Below are positions 11,405 to 22,997 of a stretch of DNA of 64,000 nt, in pieces. The stretch lies in the NCBI GenBank assembly GCA_022376925.1, contig JAIOJX010000005.1, positions 93,097,001-93,161,000 on the forward strand. Direction: 5' to 3'. The notes below the pieces were generated by a model. It saw only the letters and a list, made by a program, of their open reading frames with translations. It made no database searches and was not told where the DNA came from. A program made the position numbers and the translations under genes. The DNA comes from Tragulus kanchil. Taxonomy: Eukaryota > Chordata > Mammalia > Artiodactyla > Tragulidae. Position 1 is the stretch's first letter; each line of letters begins with the position of its first letter.

Positions 11405-12435
11405 CACATCCTCTCACTCTGGAGCCTGGGAGGCCAACTTTTCTGTCCTTCTTCCAGGGCACCTTTGTGTTGACATAACAGCAGGGACATCCTTACCTCA
11501 GAATGAGCCTGCCCTGTGCACTGTCACCCTTAACCCAATGAGACACAAGGTTTCCCAGAGTCTGGGCTGCCTGCTGTCTGAAAGGATAGGCCCAGGGTTT
11601 TTAAGACCAGTCCTGCCTGCCCCTGGGTCAGCAGCTGTCCTCGTTGTCTGGGACCTACGCTGCATGGCTGACTCTTTGAAAGTGAACTGATTACTTCTAT
11701 AAGTCTCCAACTATCTTCCTAATGGACAACCTGGCCAGCAGCTCCCTGACTAACTTCATTTTACCAGCTGCCCAGCTGATGGCCATGCTGTCTGCCCCGG
11801 GGGCCCTGGAGAACAGTGGTGGCATCTTCCTCGTGGCCTGCCTCTGATGGGGTCTTGGGTCCTAATGGCTTTCAGAATCAGATATAATCCCAGAGGAGGA
11901 AAAATCAAGTGTATATACAGTTGCCTATCCATATCCTTGGGTCCCTGGATCAGCAGATTCAGCCAATCCTAATCAATTGGTTGAATCCTTGAAGGCAGAG
12001 CTTACAATTACGGCTGGCTGGTTTACTGTGACATATTATATAAGGGACTTGAGCTTCTGCAGAGTTTGTTATCTGTGGGATCCTGGAATCAATCTCTTGA
12101 GGACATCAGGGGACCACTGTTTTATACAAGAGACAAAACCAAAAGCCAACAACAAAGGAAACTCCAGTTTACCTACTCTGGAGTCACTTCCCGTATGTGT
12201 TTTGCTGTGACTGGAATTTCAAAGATCCTGGTGATTCCAGGAACTGAGCCCAGAGAAAGTGAAGGCACTGGTAATTAAAGAAATGTTTACATCTAGGGGA
12301 ATTCCCTGGTAGTCCAGTGGCTAAGACTCTGTGCTCCCAATGAAGGGACCCAGGTTTGATCCCTGGTTAGGAACTAGATGCCACAACAAAGACTCAGTAC
12401 AGCCCAATAAAGAAAATGATTTAAAAAAGTATGTA

Positions 12436-12683
12436 GGGCTTCCCTGATGGTCCAGCGGTTAGAGAGTCCACCTTGCAGTGCAGGGGGCGCCGATTTGATC
12501 CCTGGCCGGGGAGGATCCCATGTGCCTCGGAGTGGCTGGACTGGTGTGTCCAATTAGAGCCAGCACTCTGGAGCGCATGCACCCAGAGCCTGTGCTCTGT
12601 GGTGGGAGAGGCCACTGCAATGAGAGGTCCACATGTGCCAAAGAATGAAAGCTGGATGAAAATAAATATAAACCTAAAAGAGG
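12436..12683 (+). mobile_element. SINE-V, diverged copy
   Basis: The head is GGGCTTCCCTGATGGTCCAG, with CAGTGCAGGGGGCGCCGATT and a body ending near AACCTAAAAGAGG. It is more diverged than most copies and lacks the GC-rich 3' block, so it is probably an older subfamily member. Confidence 0.8.
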
Positions 12684-13361
12684 CATGATGGAGAAAAGGA
12701 GAAAAAGTGCGTAAAAAAGAGATGTTTGCATCTTTAGAAATACATTTCCTTTGATGGGCACTTCTTGCCTTCCTAGGAGGAATTGGGACACCGAAAATTA
12801 AGCCTTTAGTCCAATGCCTGACATAGGCTGAGATTTCTGTTCTCACAAACTCAGGTTGCACAAGCAGCCACAGGTTCACACAGCCAGCCTCTTCAGTACT
12901 TGAGTACTGAAGGGATGGGAAACCAGCATGGTGCCAGGCAGCTGCTGGACTGCACAGATGGACTGGAGGGCACTACAGTATTTCATTCCATCTGATGGGT
13001 GAGCAAGTCAACATGTGGAAGATTCCCCTGTCCCCAGGAAACAAATGTAACAAACAGCCAAGTCATGAATAAGCTAGTTTGTAATGGAAACCTAATCATT
13101 TGAGTAAATAAAATTCAGTGTTAATCTGTCAAGCCAAATACAGATTAAGAATAATGCTGAAGAATTCTTAAATAAGAGACAAGTTTCATACAAAGGGAAA
13201 AAAGGGATTGAACTAGAACTTGGGAGTGTTATAAAAGATGAGTTCTTGTAAAGATTGGTTCTCAACTGAAAAATAATTGGAAGAGTAAGATTTGATAGAA
13301 ACAAACTTCCATATCAGATCTGCTGAACATGGCTTTCTACTCAAATCACCTGAAGGGATTT
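12684..13361. other. Unique interval, no feature seen
   Basis: Mixed base composition. I see no repeat family, RNA gene or coding signal. Confidence 0.5.
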
Positions 13362-13497
13362 TTTTTTTTGCCTCATTTTATTGTTATTATTACTTGGCCA
13401 CACAGCTTATGGGATCTTAGTTCCCCTATCATGAACTGAACGCATGCCCTCAGCAGAGAAAGCACAGAGTCCTAACCACTGGACTGACAAGGAATCC
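13362..13497 (-). mobile_element. CHR-type SINE, short form, diverged
   Basis: T run, TTGGCCACACAGCTTATGGG, GATCTTAGTTCCCCTATC, and the head region CCACTGGACTGACAAGGAAT. Confidence 0.72.
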
Positions 13498-13606
13498 AAC
13501 CTGGAGGGATTTTTAAACATACAGATACAGAGGGCCTCATCTAGAAATACCTAGTGATAGGGACCTGTGACTGACCTGGGAAACTGAAGCTTTTAAGAGC
13601 CTTGGG

Positions 13607-13855
13607 AGGGACTTCCCTGGTGGCTCAGTGGTTAAGAATCCACCTACCAATGAAGAGGACACAGTTTCAATCGGTGGTCCAGGAAGATTCCACATGCCTG
13701 GAAGCAGCAACTGCTGAGGCGACGTGCCACAACTACCAAAACCCATGCACCTGGAGCCTGTGCTCCACAAGAGAAGCCCCCACTCACCACAACTAGAGAA
13801 AGTCCATGTGCAGCAGCAAAGGCCCAGCATGGCCCAAAAGAAAAATAACAAAACC
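13607..13855 (+). mobile_element. CHR-type SINE, long form
   Basis: GGGACTTCCCTGGTGGCTCA, ACCACAACTAGAGAAAGTCC and CAGCAAAGGCCCAGCATGGC, ending in an A-rich tail. Full structure of the long CHR form. Confidence 0.82.
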
Positions 13856-14650
13856 CCCAAAAGCCAGAGTCTTGGAGTCTTTTCATTTAATAACAGTGAC
13901 TCTAAGTTGGCATTTCCTTTTCTTTGCATAACCAGGTAAGAACAAATATGGTCTTCAACTAAACTAGGGAAAGCTGAAATGCTGAATCAACCAAGTAGGA
14001 GAGGAGCTATCCACAGGGCCAGGAGAAGGAGGATGCAGAATGGACTGCAGAAGGAGTGAACATCCTGCATTGCAGAATGAAAACATGTTCTTGTGAGATC
14101 AGGGATGAAATTCAGCCATAGTCTTGGAATGGAGAAAAAGGAGGGGCACAAATAAGGAATTCTGTGCTCAAGTCACATAGAAGATTGTTTGGTGGAGCAA
14201 AGGACAAGTGCGGGGTTTTTCCCTCTGTGTCTCCCACTGTTGGCAAGAATGATAAAAATATGAAAGATGCGAAGGACATAGAGCAATGTGTCATCCCTGA
14301 GGCTTGGAGCGTTGTCAGTGCAGTCACTTTGGGAACCAACTTGTGGGGCAGAGTGGGGCAGACTTCAGGCCTGTCCCAGGTCCCAGCAGTTCCTCTCCAA
14401 GGAACACAGTCCTGTGAAACTCTTGAAAAGGGGCCCAGGGGATTAGATGACTTTGATGTAGGCAGTCTAGATGGATAACATCATACAGCCTGGGACAACA
14501 TAAAAGTCCTTCAACAGAGGAATGGAGAAATCACTTGTGCACCATCAGTAGAGTGGAATGCTGTTCTGCAGGGAGAGTAACAGGTGTCACCGCCTCCTCC
14601 AGTGTGATGCCCTCTCTCCAAGTGTGATGCTGACTAAGAAAAGCAAACCA
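13856..14650. other. Unique interval, no feature seen
   Basis: A 104-residue plus frame at 14164-14478 has no recognisable motif. A weak TGGATAACATCATACAGCCT segment may be from an old retroposon. Confidence 0.45.
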
Positions 14651-14765
14651 CGGACTTTGTTGGTGGTCCACTGGTTAAGACTGTGCCCTTCCAATGCAGG
14701 GGGACATGGGTTTGATCCTTTCCAATGGTTAGAAAATGCATCATTCAAAAAAAAAAAAAGAATAA
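14651..14765 (+). mobile_element. CHR-type SINE, short form
   Basis: ACTTTGTTGGTGGTCCACTG, CAATGCAGGGGGACATGGGT, then poly-A at 14747. Confidence 0.75.
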
Positions 14766-14883
14766 AAGCAAATCATAGAAGATAAAAGCATAAAACTGTG
14801 CCTTTGAAAGTCCAAGTATGTATGATACTATTTAATATAATGTGTAGTCATAAAGAAGACATTAAAAATCTGTGAAGAATAGT

Positions 14884-15235
14884 GCTTCCCTGGTAGCTCA
14901 ATGGTGGGGAGTTTGCCTACCAATGCAGGAGACACGGGTTCAATCCCTGATCCAGGAGGATCCCACATGCTGCGGAGCAACTAAGCCTGTGACCCACAGC
15001 TATTGAGCCTGTGCTCTACAGCCTCAAATCTGCAACTGTTGAGCCCATGGGCCACAACTACTGAAGCCTGTGTGCCCTAGAGCTCGAGTTCCACAGCAAG
15101 AGAAGTCTCCGCAACAGGAAGCCTGCTCACCTCAACCAGAGAGTATCCCCTACTCCCTGCAACTAGAGAAGAGCCTCAGCAGCAGTGAAGACCCAGAATA
15201 GCCAAAAATAAATAAATAAATGAAATTAAAAAAAA
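14884..15235 (+). mobile_element. CHR-type SINE, long form, about 350 bp
   Basis: TGCTTCCCTGGTAGCTCAAT head, ATCCCACATGCTGCGGAGCA, several GAGCCTGTG-type body repeats, AGACCCAGAATAGCCAAAAA, and a (AAAT)n tail. It shows the likely ancestral body from which SINE-V diverged. Confidence 0.82.
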
Positions 15236-16689
15236 AAACCATTAAAAACAAAAATCTATGAAGAATAACAAATGATTAGTAAGCACATATTTAGGGCTGT
15301 ATTGCTTTGGGGTTGGGGCCAAGATGGAGATAGGGCCTGATTTTGTTGTCTGAGTACCAGATACACTGAGTTTTGCTCTATTTTATTGTTAATCTTAAAT
15401 GTACATTTTTTTTATTTTATACATTCTTTCAGTAACATGTTTAATGTTTCAAAATGAAAAAAATTAACCTCGTGTTAAAACCTTGACTAGCCCTGGGCTC
15501 TCCGGTTCAGAAAACACCTCAAAGGGGATGAGTCATCAAAAATGAACCAGAAAAAAAGCTATACAAAGATATTACAAGGGAAAGGGAAGGAAGAAGAAAA
15601 AAGTAACAGATCAAGAACATGCAGAAAAGCATTGCTACAAGACCAACAGAGAGGAAAACCAGCACTTCCCATGCACATTCACTGAGGCGATCACCTCTAA
15701 AAAACAAGACAGACTTGTAGAAATACAAGAGTTCAAGGCTAGATGGAGGTCTAGCTCAAATACCTCAGCAAAACTGAACCATCCAACCAGCTTACCCTCT
15801 GTCACTCCCTTCTCCTCCAGCCCTCAATCTTTCTCAGCATCAGGATCCATCAGGTGGTGAAAGTATTGGAGCTTCAGCTTCAGCATCAGTCTTTCCAATG
15901 AATATTCAGAGAGTCCCTGTGCTGCAATAAAAGATATCGCATGATACAACGAAGAAACTACCTGTTGTAAATAAGACCTGACACTACCAAACAAATAAAT
16001 GTTCAAAAAAAAAAACAAAAACAAAAACAAAAAACAAAAAACACCAAAGCTAATTTGGGATACTTTCTTAAGGATCTCCCCAGTCTTGTATATATCCTCA
16101 TAACTTAAGTCATTTTGAATGGTGTCTATTTCATTTTTAACCCCTGTCTTTTAGATCTTCCTGCATGTTGTGTGCTGGGCGAGTTGACATGTACTGGACG
16201 TGTGTTGGGCACGTGCTGGTCTAGAGACCATGGTGTCTGGAAGTGAAGATGGCAATTAGATGATGCCATGGGAAGGGCTAACTAGAGCCCCTCCATGCAG
16301 AACTGTCTAACTGGTCCAGGGGTCTGGGAAATTTGCCAGAAGAAATAGCATCCTAGATGGGGCCTGAAGGAGGAATAAGAGTCAGCCAGGGAAGATGAAG
16401 GGGAGAGGGTGGGAAGAATGTTCCAGATAGGGAAAAGGAATATCTAAAGGAGGCAGAGGTTGTGGAATTCTAAAGGAGAGGCTTGAGTGGCAGGCCAGGC
16501 CCAGACAGGGATGCCTTGCAGGCCGAGTTAGGGAATATATTCGCTGTCTTACAAGAATTGGAAAGCACCATTTTAAGCAAAGGTGTTATATATCTGGCTA
16601 GTATTTTAGAAAATTTACTCTTTTCCAATTTGATCAGTTTTTTGCCCCATTGAGATCTTTAATCTACTAGTCTTTCTTTTTCTCTTTCT
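15236..16689. other. Mostly unique interval with one BovB scrap
   Basis: Apart from BovB at 15833-15914 and an A/C-rich low-complexity tract at 16005-16042, nothing is identifiable. From 16196 it belongs to the perfect 1103-base duplication. Confidence 0.5.
15833..15914 (-). mobile_element. BovB LINE fragment (3' ORF)
   Basis: On the minus strand this encodes YSLERLMLKLKLQYFHHLM, a recognisable piece of the BovB polyprotein C-terminal part. It is too short to be functional. Confidence 0.7.
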
Positions 16690-16805
16690 TTTCTTTCATA
16701 TTATGCAGCATGCAGGATCTCAGTTCCCCGATTAGGAGTCAAACCCTCTTCCCTTGCAGTGGAAGTGCAGACTCTTAACCCTTGGACTGCCAGGGAAGTC
16801 CTCCT
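16690..16805 (-). mobile_element. CHR-type SINE, short form
   Basis: GCAGCATGCAGGATCTCAGT to the head TTGGACTGCCAGGGAAGTCC. A duplicate lies at 17793-17908. Confidence 0.78.
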
Positions 16806-17094
16806 GCTCTCCTTCTTTCAATTATGCATCACCCCCCTCACCTTCTTCCCTAAGTATCTCAGATTCCAAGGGTCATTATCATTCACACTCCATTGTTGTC
16901 AACATCCCCCTCCCTTGATTCATTCTCTCACAATTGCACACACTTGGCTGCACCCATTACATGGGCCAGTGGTTTATCCATTTGGCATCTGCAGGTCCAG
17001 CCCAATGGGCTCATGTGAGCAGCACGACTACAGATCTCCTGTCAGCACACGGGGCCTGAGCATCCTACTCCAGTCCCCAAGCATTTGGTTTCCT

Positions 17095-17298
17095 GTCTGT
17101 ATCATTTCCCGTAGCTGCTGTAACAATAGCTGTGAACCGAGTGGCTTCAAACAATGCACATTTATGATCTTACAGTTTTAGAACATATGTAGTTGGGACT
17201 CTGTGCTTCCATTGCAGGGCACACAGGTTCAGTCCCTGGTCAGGAACTGGGATCTCACATGAGGCATGGGTAGCTTAAAAAAAAAAAAGTATTCTTTT
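17095..17298 (-). mobile_element. ERVL-MaLR LTR fragment followed by a CHR SINE
   Basis: 17095-17186 has TCATTTCCCGTAGCTGCTGT and ATTTATGATCTTACAGTTTT, the 3' end of a MaLR-type LTR in reverse. A CHR SINE without its first bases occupies 17190-17290 on the plus strand. A duplicate lies at 18198-18401. Confidence 0.6.
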
Positions 17299-18400
17299 GG
17301 ACGTGTGTTGGGCACGTGCTGGTCTAGAGACCATGGTGTCTGGAAGTGAAGATGGCAATTAGATGATGCCATGGGAAGGGCTAACTAGAGCCCCTCCATG
17401 CAGAACTGTCTAACTGGTCCAGGGGTCTGGGAAATTTGCCAGAAGAAATAGCATCCTAGATGGGGCCTGAAGGAGGAATAAGAGTCAGCCAGGGAAGATG
17501 AAGGGGAGAGGGTGGGAAGAATGTTCCAGATAGGGAAAAGGAATATCTAAAGGAGGCAGAGGTTGTGGAATTCTAAAGGAGAGGCTTGAGTGGCAGGCCA
17601 GGCCCAGACAGGGATGCCTTGCAGGCCGAGTTAGGGAATATATTCGCTGTCTTACAAGAATTGGAAAGCACCATTTTAAGCAAAGGTGTTATATATCTGG
17701 CTAGTATTTTAGAAAATTTACTCTTTTCCAATTTGATCAGTTTTTTGCCCCATTGAGATCTTTAATCTACTAGTCTTTCTTTTTCTCTTTCTTTTCTTTC
17801 ATATTATGCAGCATGCAGGATCTCAGTTCCCCGATTAGGAGTCAAACCCTCTTCCCTTGCAGTGGAAGTGCAGACTCTTAACCCTTGGACTGCCAGGGAA
17901 GTCCTCCTGCTCTCCTTCTTTCAATTATGCATCACCCCCCTCACCTTCTTCCCTAAGTATCTCAGATTCCAAGGGTCATTATCATTCACACTCCATTGTT
18001 GTCAACATCCCCCTCCCTTGATTCATTCTCTCACAATTGCACACACTTGGCTGCACCCATTACATGGGCCAGTGGTTTATCCATTTGGCATCTGCAGGTC
18101 CAGCCCAATGGGCTCATGTGAGCAGCACGACTACAGATCTCCTGTCAGCACACGGGGCCTGAGCATCCTACTCCAGTCCCCAAGCATTTGGTTTCCTGTC
18201 TGTATCATTTCCCGTAGCTGCTGTAACAATAGCTGTGAACCGAGTGGCTTCAAACAATGCACATTTATGATCTTACAGTTTTAGAACATATGTAGTTGGG
18301 ACTCTGTGCTTCCATTGCAGGGCACACAGGTTCAGTCCCTGGTCAGGAACTGGGATCTCACATGAGGCATGGGTAGCTTAAAAAAAAAAAAGTATTCTTT

Positions 18401-19225
18401 TACAGTTCTGGAGGTCAGAAGTCCACCATGAGTTTCTTTCTTTTTTTCTTTTTTAAGATTTATTTTATGTATTTATTTTGGGCGGGGGTCAGGTTGGGGA
18501 GGGAGGGGAGCAGGCGGGCCACTTCTATTGGTCTTTCATTTCTCTATTTTCATCCGTCTTTGTTCCTTGGCTCCTGTGGGCCTCCCATCGCGGTGGCCTC
18601 TGATGTCGCAGAGCACCGGCTCCGGGCGCATGCGCTCCAGAGCTCCGGCTCGGTAATTGGACACATGGGTCCAGCTGCTCCGCGGCACATGGGATCTTCC
18701 CAGGCCAGGGATCAAACTGGCACCCCTTGCACTGCATGGCGGTGTCCTTACCCACTGGACCACCAGGGAAGCCCTATCATGAGTTTCACTGGTTGTATTT
18801 GCTAGGACTGCTATGAAAAAATACCACAGGGTAGCTAAAACAATGGAAATCAATTTTCTCACAGTTCTGAAGGCTAGGTTTTCAAGATTGTGGTGTACAC
18901 AGGGTTGGTTTCTTTTTTCTTTTTTGGCTGCACTGTGAGGCATGCGGAATCTTATTAATAGTTTCTCGACCAGTGATCGAACCCATGCCAGATCTCTTTT
19001 CTTCTTTGGAGATCTCTTCTCTTGGCTTGCAGATGACCGTCTTCTCCCTGTTCCTGCGCACAGTCATCCCTCTGTGTGCACACCTGGTGTGTTTCTGTGC
19101 ATCTGAATATTTTATAAGGACATCAGTCATAACATGCTAACAGCCTTGGTTTCTCTTAATAACCTCTTTAAAGGCCCCATATCTAAATACAGTCACCTTC
19201 TGAGGTGCTGATGGCTAGGGTTGCC
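18401..19225 (-). mobile_element. ERVL-MaLR LTR, antisense, interrupted by SINEs
   Basis: ACAGTTCTGGAGGTCAGAAG (18403), TTTCTCACAGTTCTGAAGGC (18855), TATTTTATAAGGACATCAGT and CTAAATACAGTCACCTTCTG match the MaLR LTR pattern (MLT1/MST-like) in reverse. It is broken by the SINE-V at 18437 and a CHR fragment near 18906-18990. Two LTR copies side by side are likely. Confidence 0.6.
18437..18777 (-). mobile_element. SINE-V with target-site duplication
   Basis: Full-length element with tail TTTTAAGATTTATTTTATG and GC-rich block on the left and tRNA-like head on the right. Flanked by CATGAGTTTC at 18427-18436 and 18778-18787. It is inserted in a MaLR LTR. Confidence 0.88.
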
Positions 19226-19445
19226 CTAAGGGGAACTTGGCTATGGGAGGGACACTAGGATAAGATCAAGGCGTCAGCTAGAGTGCTTCTTCTGAAGGGT
19301 CTAGGGAAGAGTCTGTTTCCTTGCCTTTTCCAACTTCCTGCTCTGCTGCATTCCTTGACTTGTAGCTCTGCATCACTCCAGCCTCTGCTGCTGTCTCCAG
19401 ATCTCCTTCTCTCACTCTTCTGTTTCCCTCTCCCCACTCTCCCTT

Positions 19446-19556
19446 TTTTGGCCTCCACTCAGCTTGCACAATCTTAGTTCCCTGACTTGGATTGAACCCC
19501 AGACCCACAACAGTGAAACCTTGGAGTCTTGACTTCTGGGCCACCAGGGAATTCCC
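19446..19556 (-). mobile_element. CHR-type SINE, short form
   Basis: TTTTTTGGCCTCCACTCAGC, ATCTTAGTTCCCTGACTTGG, and the head GGCCACCAGGGAATTCCC. Just upstream of the retrocopy poly-A. Confidence 0.77.
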
Positions 19557-19620
19557 TACTGCTCCATTTCTAATGGTTCCTTCTCATCAGTGTATAGTCA
19601 TGCCCTAGCATATCTCTTCT

Positions 19621-20530
19621 TTTTTTTTTTTTTTTTCCAGAATATGTAAAACTTTATTTTTAAAATTACTTCTATTACAGAGTTAAAATTCTGGGACGTT
19701 CCTTTTTCCCCACCCAAGAGCTCATAAATGTGCACAGGAGAGCAAATTCATTTTAAAAAGAACGTTATTAAAATGGAAAAAGGTGTTATCCATAGGCACG
19801 AAGTTCAGCTTCTAAGGGGCAGAGCAATCTTCAGGTAGCCAGAGTACCAAGATGAGTAAGACTTTCTGACCTATCACTTAAAACCAAGAGATTTAAAAAC
19901 ATTACACAGTTCAACAAGGGAAGAACTATTCTTTACTGCAGTGTTCGCTTCATCGCAGTGATCTGGATCTGAAGTCTCAGTCTCCCTGAAGTACACTGAG
20001 ATGACATTCCTGGTTGGGTTTCCAAGAACTGTTCTTCAGGTGACGGTTGTATTTTTCCATCTGCCTGGTGCTTGGGAGCTTTCCCCAGCTGTATCACGAT
20101 CACTTTGTGTGTCTTTTTCTGCAAAGATGGATGAATCATTTATTTTAACATGGCACAGTATTGGGATGACACCACGTTTATTTAAAAACAACAGCTAATA
20201 TGTGACTGAACTTTCAATAAGGATGCCCGATGAGTCTTTGTAAGTCCTGATGCCACAAAAAGTAACACCAAAAAGGAACTCAAAGGAATCAATCAGCTCT
20301 CTGGTAACAGGACATCCGTCTCCTAGAAAGAGCTCATAAGCCTGGGGTATCAGCTCATCTATAAATGGTGTTCGTCTCACTTTGACCTGGAGCCAGTTTT
20401 TACCACAGGCTATAAACACATTATTCAAATCATGGGCCAGCACAGAAAGCATGAGGAGTCAAGAACACTCCAAAGGTCTTCATTGCTTCAGATCTGGAGC
20501 CAAGGCTTCACAGGAAACAGGAAATCTGCG
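19621..20530 (-). pseudogene. Processed pseudogene of an OOSP/PLAC1-family oocyte-secreted protein mRNA
   Basis: The minus-strand cDNA-like copy begins near 20530. An ATG at 20483 opens a signal-peptide-like stretch (MKTFGVFL), which shifts frame by one base at 20453. From 20452 the frame reads an 85-residue segment with NWLQVKV, LFLGDGCPVT and FCGIRTY, the pattern I associate with the PLAC1/OOSP secreted family. A TAG at 20195-20197 interrupts it. The same frame then continues for 52 residues (including VIPILC) to TGA at 20036. There are no introns. The 3' end carries AATAAA (minus strand, 19654-19659) and a 16-base poly-A at 19621-19636. Flanking copies of TATCTCTTCT lie at 19611-19620 and 20531-20540. 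These are hallmarks of L1-mediated retrotransposition of a spliced mRNA. The family members I know are secreted by oocytes or placenta. The exact parent paralogue (OOSP1-like most likely) is not certain. The two disablements make a product of this type unlikely. Confidence 0.8.
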
Positions 20531-20652
20531 TATCTCTTCTTAAAAACAAAAACAATCCAACAAAACACCTACTCTTATTTGACACGTTTGTCTTCCAGCT
20601 ACAAGCCCATTTCTCTATTCTCTTCTAGTCAAAAGCCATAAAATTATTGTCT

Positions 20653-20840
20653 GTAGTACCACTGTCCCACAGAACTTTCTGAGATGATGGGAATGCTCTG
20701 TCTTTGCATTGCCTAATTTGGTGGCTACTAGTCTTGTGTGGCTGTTGAGCCTTTGAAATGTGGCTAGTGTACCCAAGGAGTGAATTTTTAATTTAATTAG
20801 ACACATGTGGCTAGTGCTACCATATTGGAAAGCACAGTCT
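20653..20840. mobile_element. MER5-like hAT-Charlie DNA transposon remnant
   Basis: AGTACCACTGTCCCACAGAA, TGGCTACTAGTCTTGTGTGG, GAAATGTGGCTAGTG and ACCATATTGGAAAGCACAG, with the typical inverted CACATGTGGCTAGTG motif. This is the MER5A-type structure. Confidence 0.75.
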
Positions 20841-21027
20841 ACAGTGGCTCATTCTACATCCTTTTCTGTTCTCAGTGCAATCTACTTGTCTTTTCTCCCC
20901 ACTTCTCTATCAGGATTTCTTTTCTCAAGGCCACTAATGATTATTCATTGTCAAGCCTGATGGTCATTGTTCTGTCCTTTTTTATCTTACTTCTCAATTG
21001 CAATTGGCCCAATTGACCAGAACTTTT

Positions 21028-21145
21028 TTTTTTTTTTTTTGGCTGCATGGCATGTGGGATCTTAGTTCCCTGACCCGTCATTGAACCCGTGACCCTGCAT
21101 TGGGAGCACTGAGTCTTAACCTCTGAATGGCCAGGGAAATCCCAA
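21028..21145 (-). mobile_element. CHR-type SINE with short target-site duplication
   Basis: T run, GGCTGCATGGCATGTGGGAT, and the head GAATGGCCAGGGAAATCCC. Flanks ACCAGAACTTT (21018) and ACCAGACCTTT (21146) look like a mutated target-site duplication. Confidence 0.78.
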
Positions 21146-21473
21146 CCAGACCTTTATTCTGAAAGATTCTCCGCCAGGCTTCCATGACTCTTCTGTTTTT
21201 ATCCTTCTGTACCGTTGTCCTGCTCCATCCCTTTGGTTGGCCTCTTCCTCTGCTTGAACTGAAAGTGTTTGAATGCCCCAAATATATATCCTCCTGCCCT
21301 CTGCCACCTGTCCACCTCTTTCCAGGCGCACTTACCCTAGCATTAGATACAGTTTACGTCCTGATCAGAACCAACTCTGTTTCCAGCCCCTGTCCTCTCC
21401 ACTGAGCTCTGAACACTCATTTTCAGTTGCCTGCTTTGGATATCCATGGAGATTTTAAGCATCTCAAACTTAA

Positions 21474-21673
21474 GTTCTCAGTCCTGTCTGACTCTTTGGG
21501 ACCCTTTGAACTGTAGTCTGTCACACTACTCTGTCCATGGGATTTTTCAGGCAAGAATACTGGAGGGGTTGCCATTTCCTAGGAGATCTTCCTGACCCAG
21601 GGATTGAACCTATTTCTCCTGCAGCTCCTGCATTGTAGGAGGATTCTTTACCTACTGAGCTACCAGGGAAGCC
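21474..21673 (-). mobile_element. Bov-tA SINE in L2, 14-bp target-site duplication
   Basis: CTGTCTGACTCTTTGGGACC, GGCAAGAATACTGGAGGGGT, and the tRNA part TTACCTACTGAGCTACCAGG. Flanked by CATCTCAARCTTAA at 21460-21473 and 21674-21687, with one difference. Confidence 0.88.
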
Positions 21674-22052
21674 CATCTCAAGCTTAATACACTCCCAAAG
21701 AGAACATTGGATTTCCCCACAATCTGTTCTTCCAGCTTCTGCATTCCAAGAAATACACCCTCTCCATTCATTTGCTCAAAGCAAAAACCTGGGAGTCTTT
21801 GCCCAAACCCCACTGCCTGTGCTGTGGAATCTACTGCACAAGTCCATCCACGTCCATGTCCTCTGTCTCCACTGCTAGTCCCTGACTTTAAGCTGCCATT
21901 TTTGTCCTTGAATCATGGCAAGAACCTCACTATTGTTCCCCCTCTTGCCCTCCACTGTGTATGATGTCTGCAGAGCAGCCAGGAAGAACTTTGAAAATTG
22001 CAAACATTTGGGGAAATGTTTTTTAAAAATCCTGCTGGGGTTTTCTCTTGCT

Positions 22053-22384
22053 CTTTTTTTCTTTTTAGATTTACTTATTTATTTATTTTGGGCGGGGGTC
22101 GTGTTGGGGAGGGAGGGAAGCGAGCGGGCCACTTCTATTGGTCTTTCATTTCTCCATTTTCATCTGTTTTCGTTCTTTGGCTCCTGTGGTCCTCCCATCG
22201 CGGTGGCGTCTGTTGCTGCAGAGCGCCGGCTCCGGGCGCATGCGCTCCAGAGCTCCGGCTCGGTAATTGGACACATCAGTCCAGCCGCTCCGTGGCACGT
22301 GGGACCTTCCCAGGCCAGGGATCGAACTGGCGCCCCTTGCACTGCAAGGCGGTGTCCTTACCCACTGGACCACCAGGGAAACCC
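22053..22384 (-). mobile_element. SINE-V
   Basis: Full-length, close to the group consensus, with tail TTTTTAGATTTACTTATTT. No clear target-site duplication. It lies at the right edge of the L2-like stretch. Confidence 0.85.
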
Positions 22385-22997
22385 CATCATCAGTAGCATT
22401 TATAGGCAGACTCTACCACTGGCCGGTACCTGGAAAGTCCTGAAAATATGTCTGGGGGTAATACATCCTTAAGGTCTCTACAACTGTTTTTATGCCCACC
22501 TTCACTTATCACAGCTTTTAAAAATAAACTAAATCCTGTTTTCAGTCCCAGAAAAGTCAGCCAAGGATTATAGGAAATCCAGAGCACTGGACACAATGAA
22601 TGAATCCCATCAGCTTGCTGCATGCAGTTTCATAAGTGAGTACTCCTAGTCAAAGTTCATTTCAAATATTTAAGTCCCTTAGTCTTCATTACTGCAGGGT
22701 CAGGGATGAGGGAAAATTGCTGACCAGAAAAATAACCTGGTACCATCAGCTTCACTTTTTTGATTTTCTTCCATTCTCCTCCTAAATTCCCAAGTCAACT
22801 TTTACTGTTTGAATTTTGCTCTGGTGGTTAAAAAGCACAATGCCACTTTCAAGTAAGTTTGACTTGTGGTTCTAGCACCAGGAGAATTAAGTTGGAAGAG
22901 AAACAGTTTGCCTTTAGTGCTTCTGGTCCTGTAGTTCATTTTTTCCCTTCCCTCTTGGGTACTCTCTGCCTCTGTCTCCAGCCACTAAGACACCTCA
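22385..22997. other. Unique interval
   Basis: No repeat or coding signal recognised. Confidence 0.45.

Larger units (their letters stand above)
10363..12474. repeat. Direct duplication, offset 1069
   Basis: Copy one is 10363-11404 and copy two is 11432-12474. The spacer 11405-11431 is a shortened, error-rich version of 10323-10362, the true upstream flank. Copy one ends in the head of a SINE-V that is complete only after copy two. Confidence 0.9.
16196..18401. repeat. Perfect head-to-tail duplication, period 1103
   Basis: Copy one is 16196-17298 and copy two is 17299-18401. They abut exactly, and I saw no mismatch, including the 12-base A run. The unit contains unique DNA, two CHR SINEs and part of a MaLR LTR. 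Confidence 0.92.
20855..22015. mobile_element. L2-like (CR1 clade) LINE, interrupted
   Basis: The stretch resembles the ORF region of mammalian L2: TTTTCAGTTGCCTGCTTTGG, ATCTCAAACTTAA, CAAAAACCTGGGAGTCTTTG, and a final GCAGCCAGGAAGAACTTTGA. It is interrupted by a CHR SINE (21024-21145) and a Bov-tA (21474-21673). It is old and heavily mutated. Confidence 0.55.

Noticed and set aside
9132..11690. Frames of 131-167 residues that recur with the same C-terminal half
   Set aside because: The recurrence is due to the local 1.07-1.09 kb duplications, and the frames cross junctions. No domain or codon pattern supports them.
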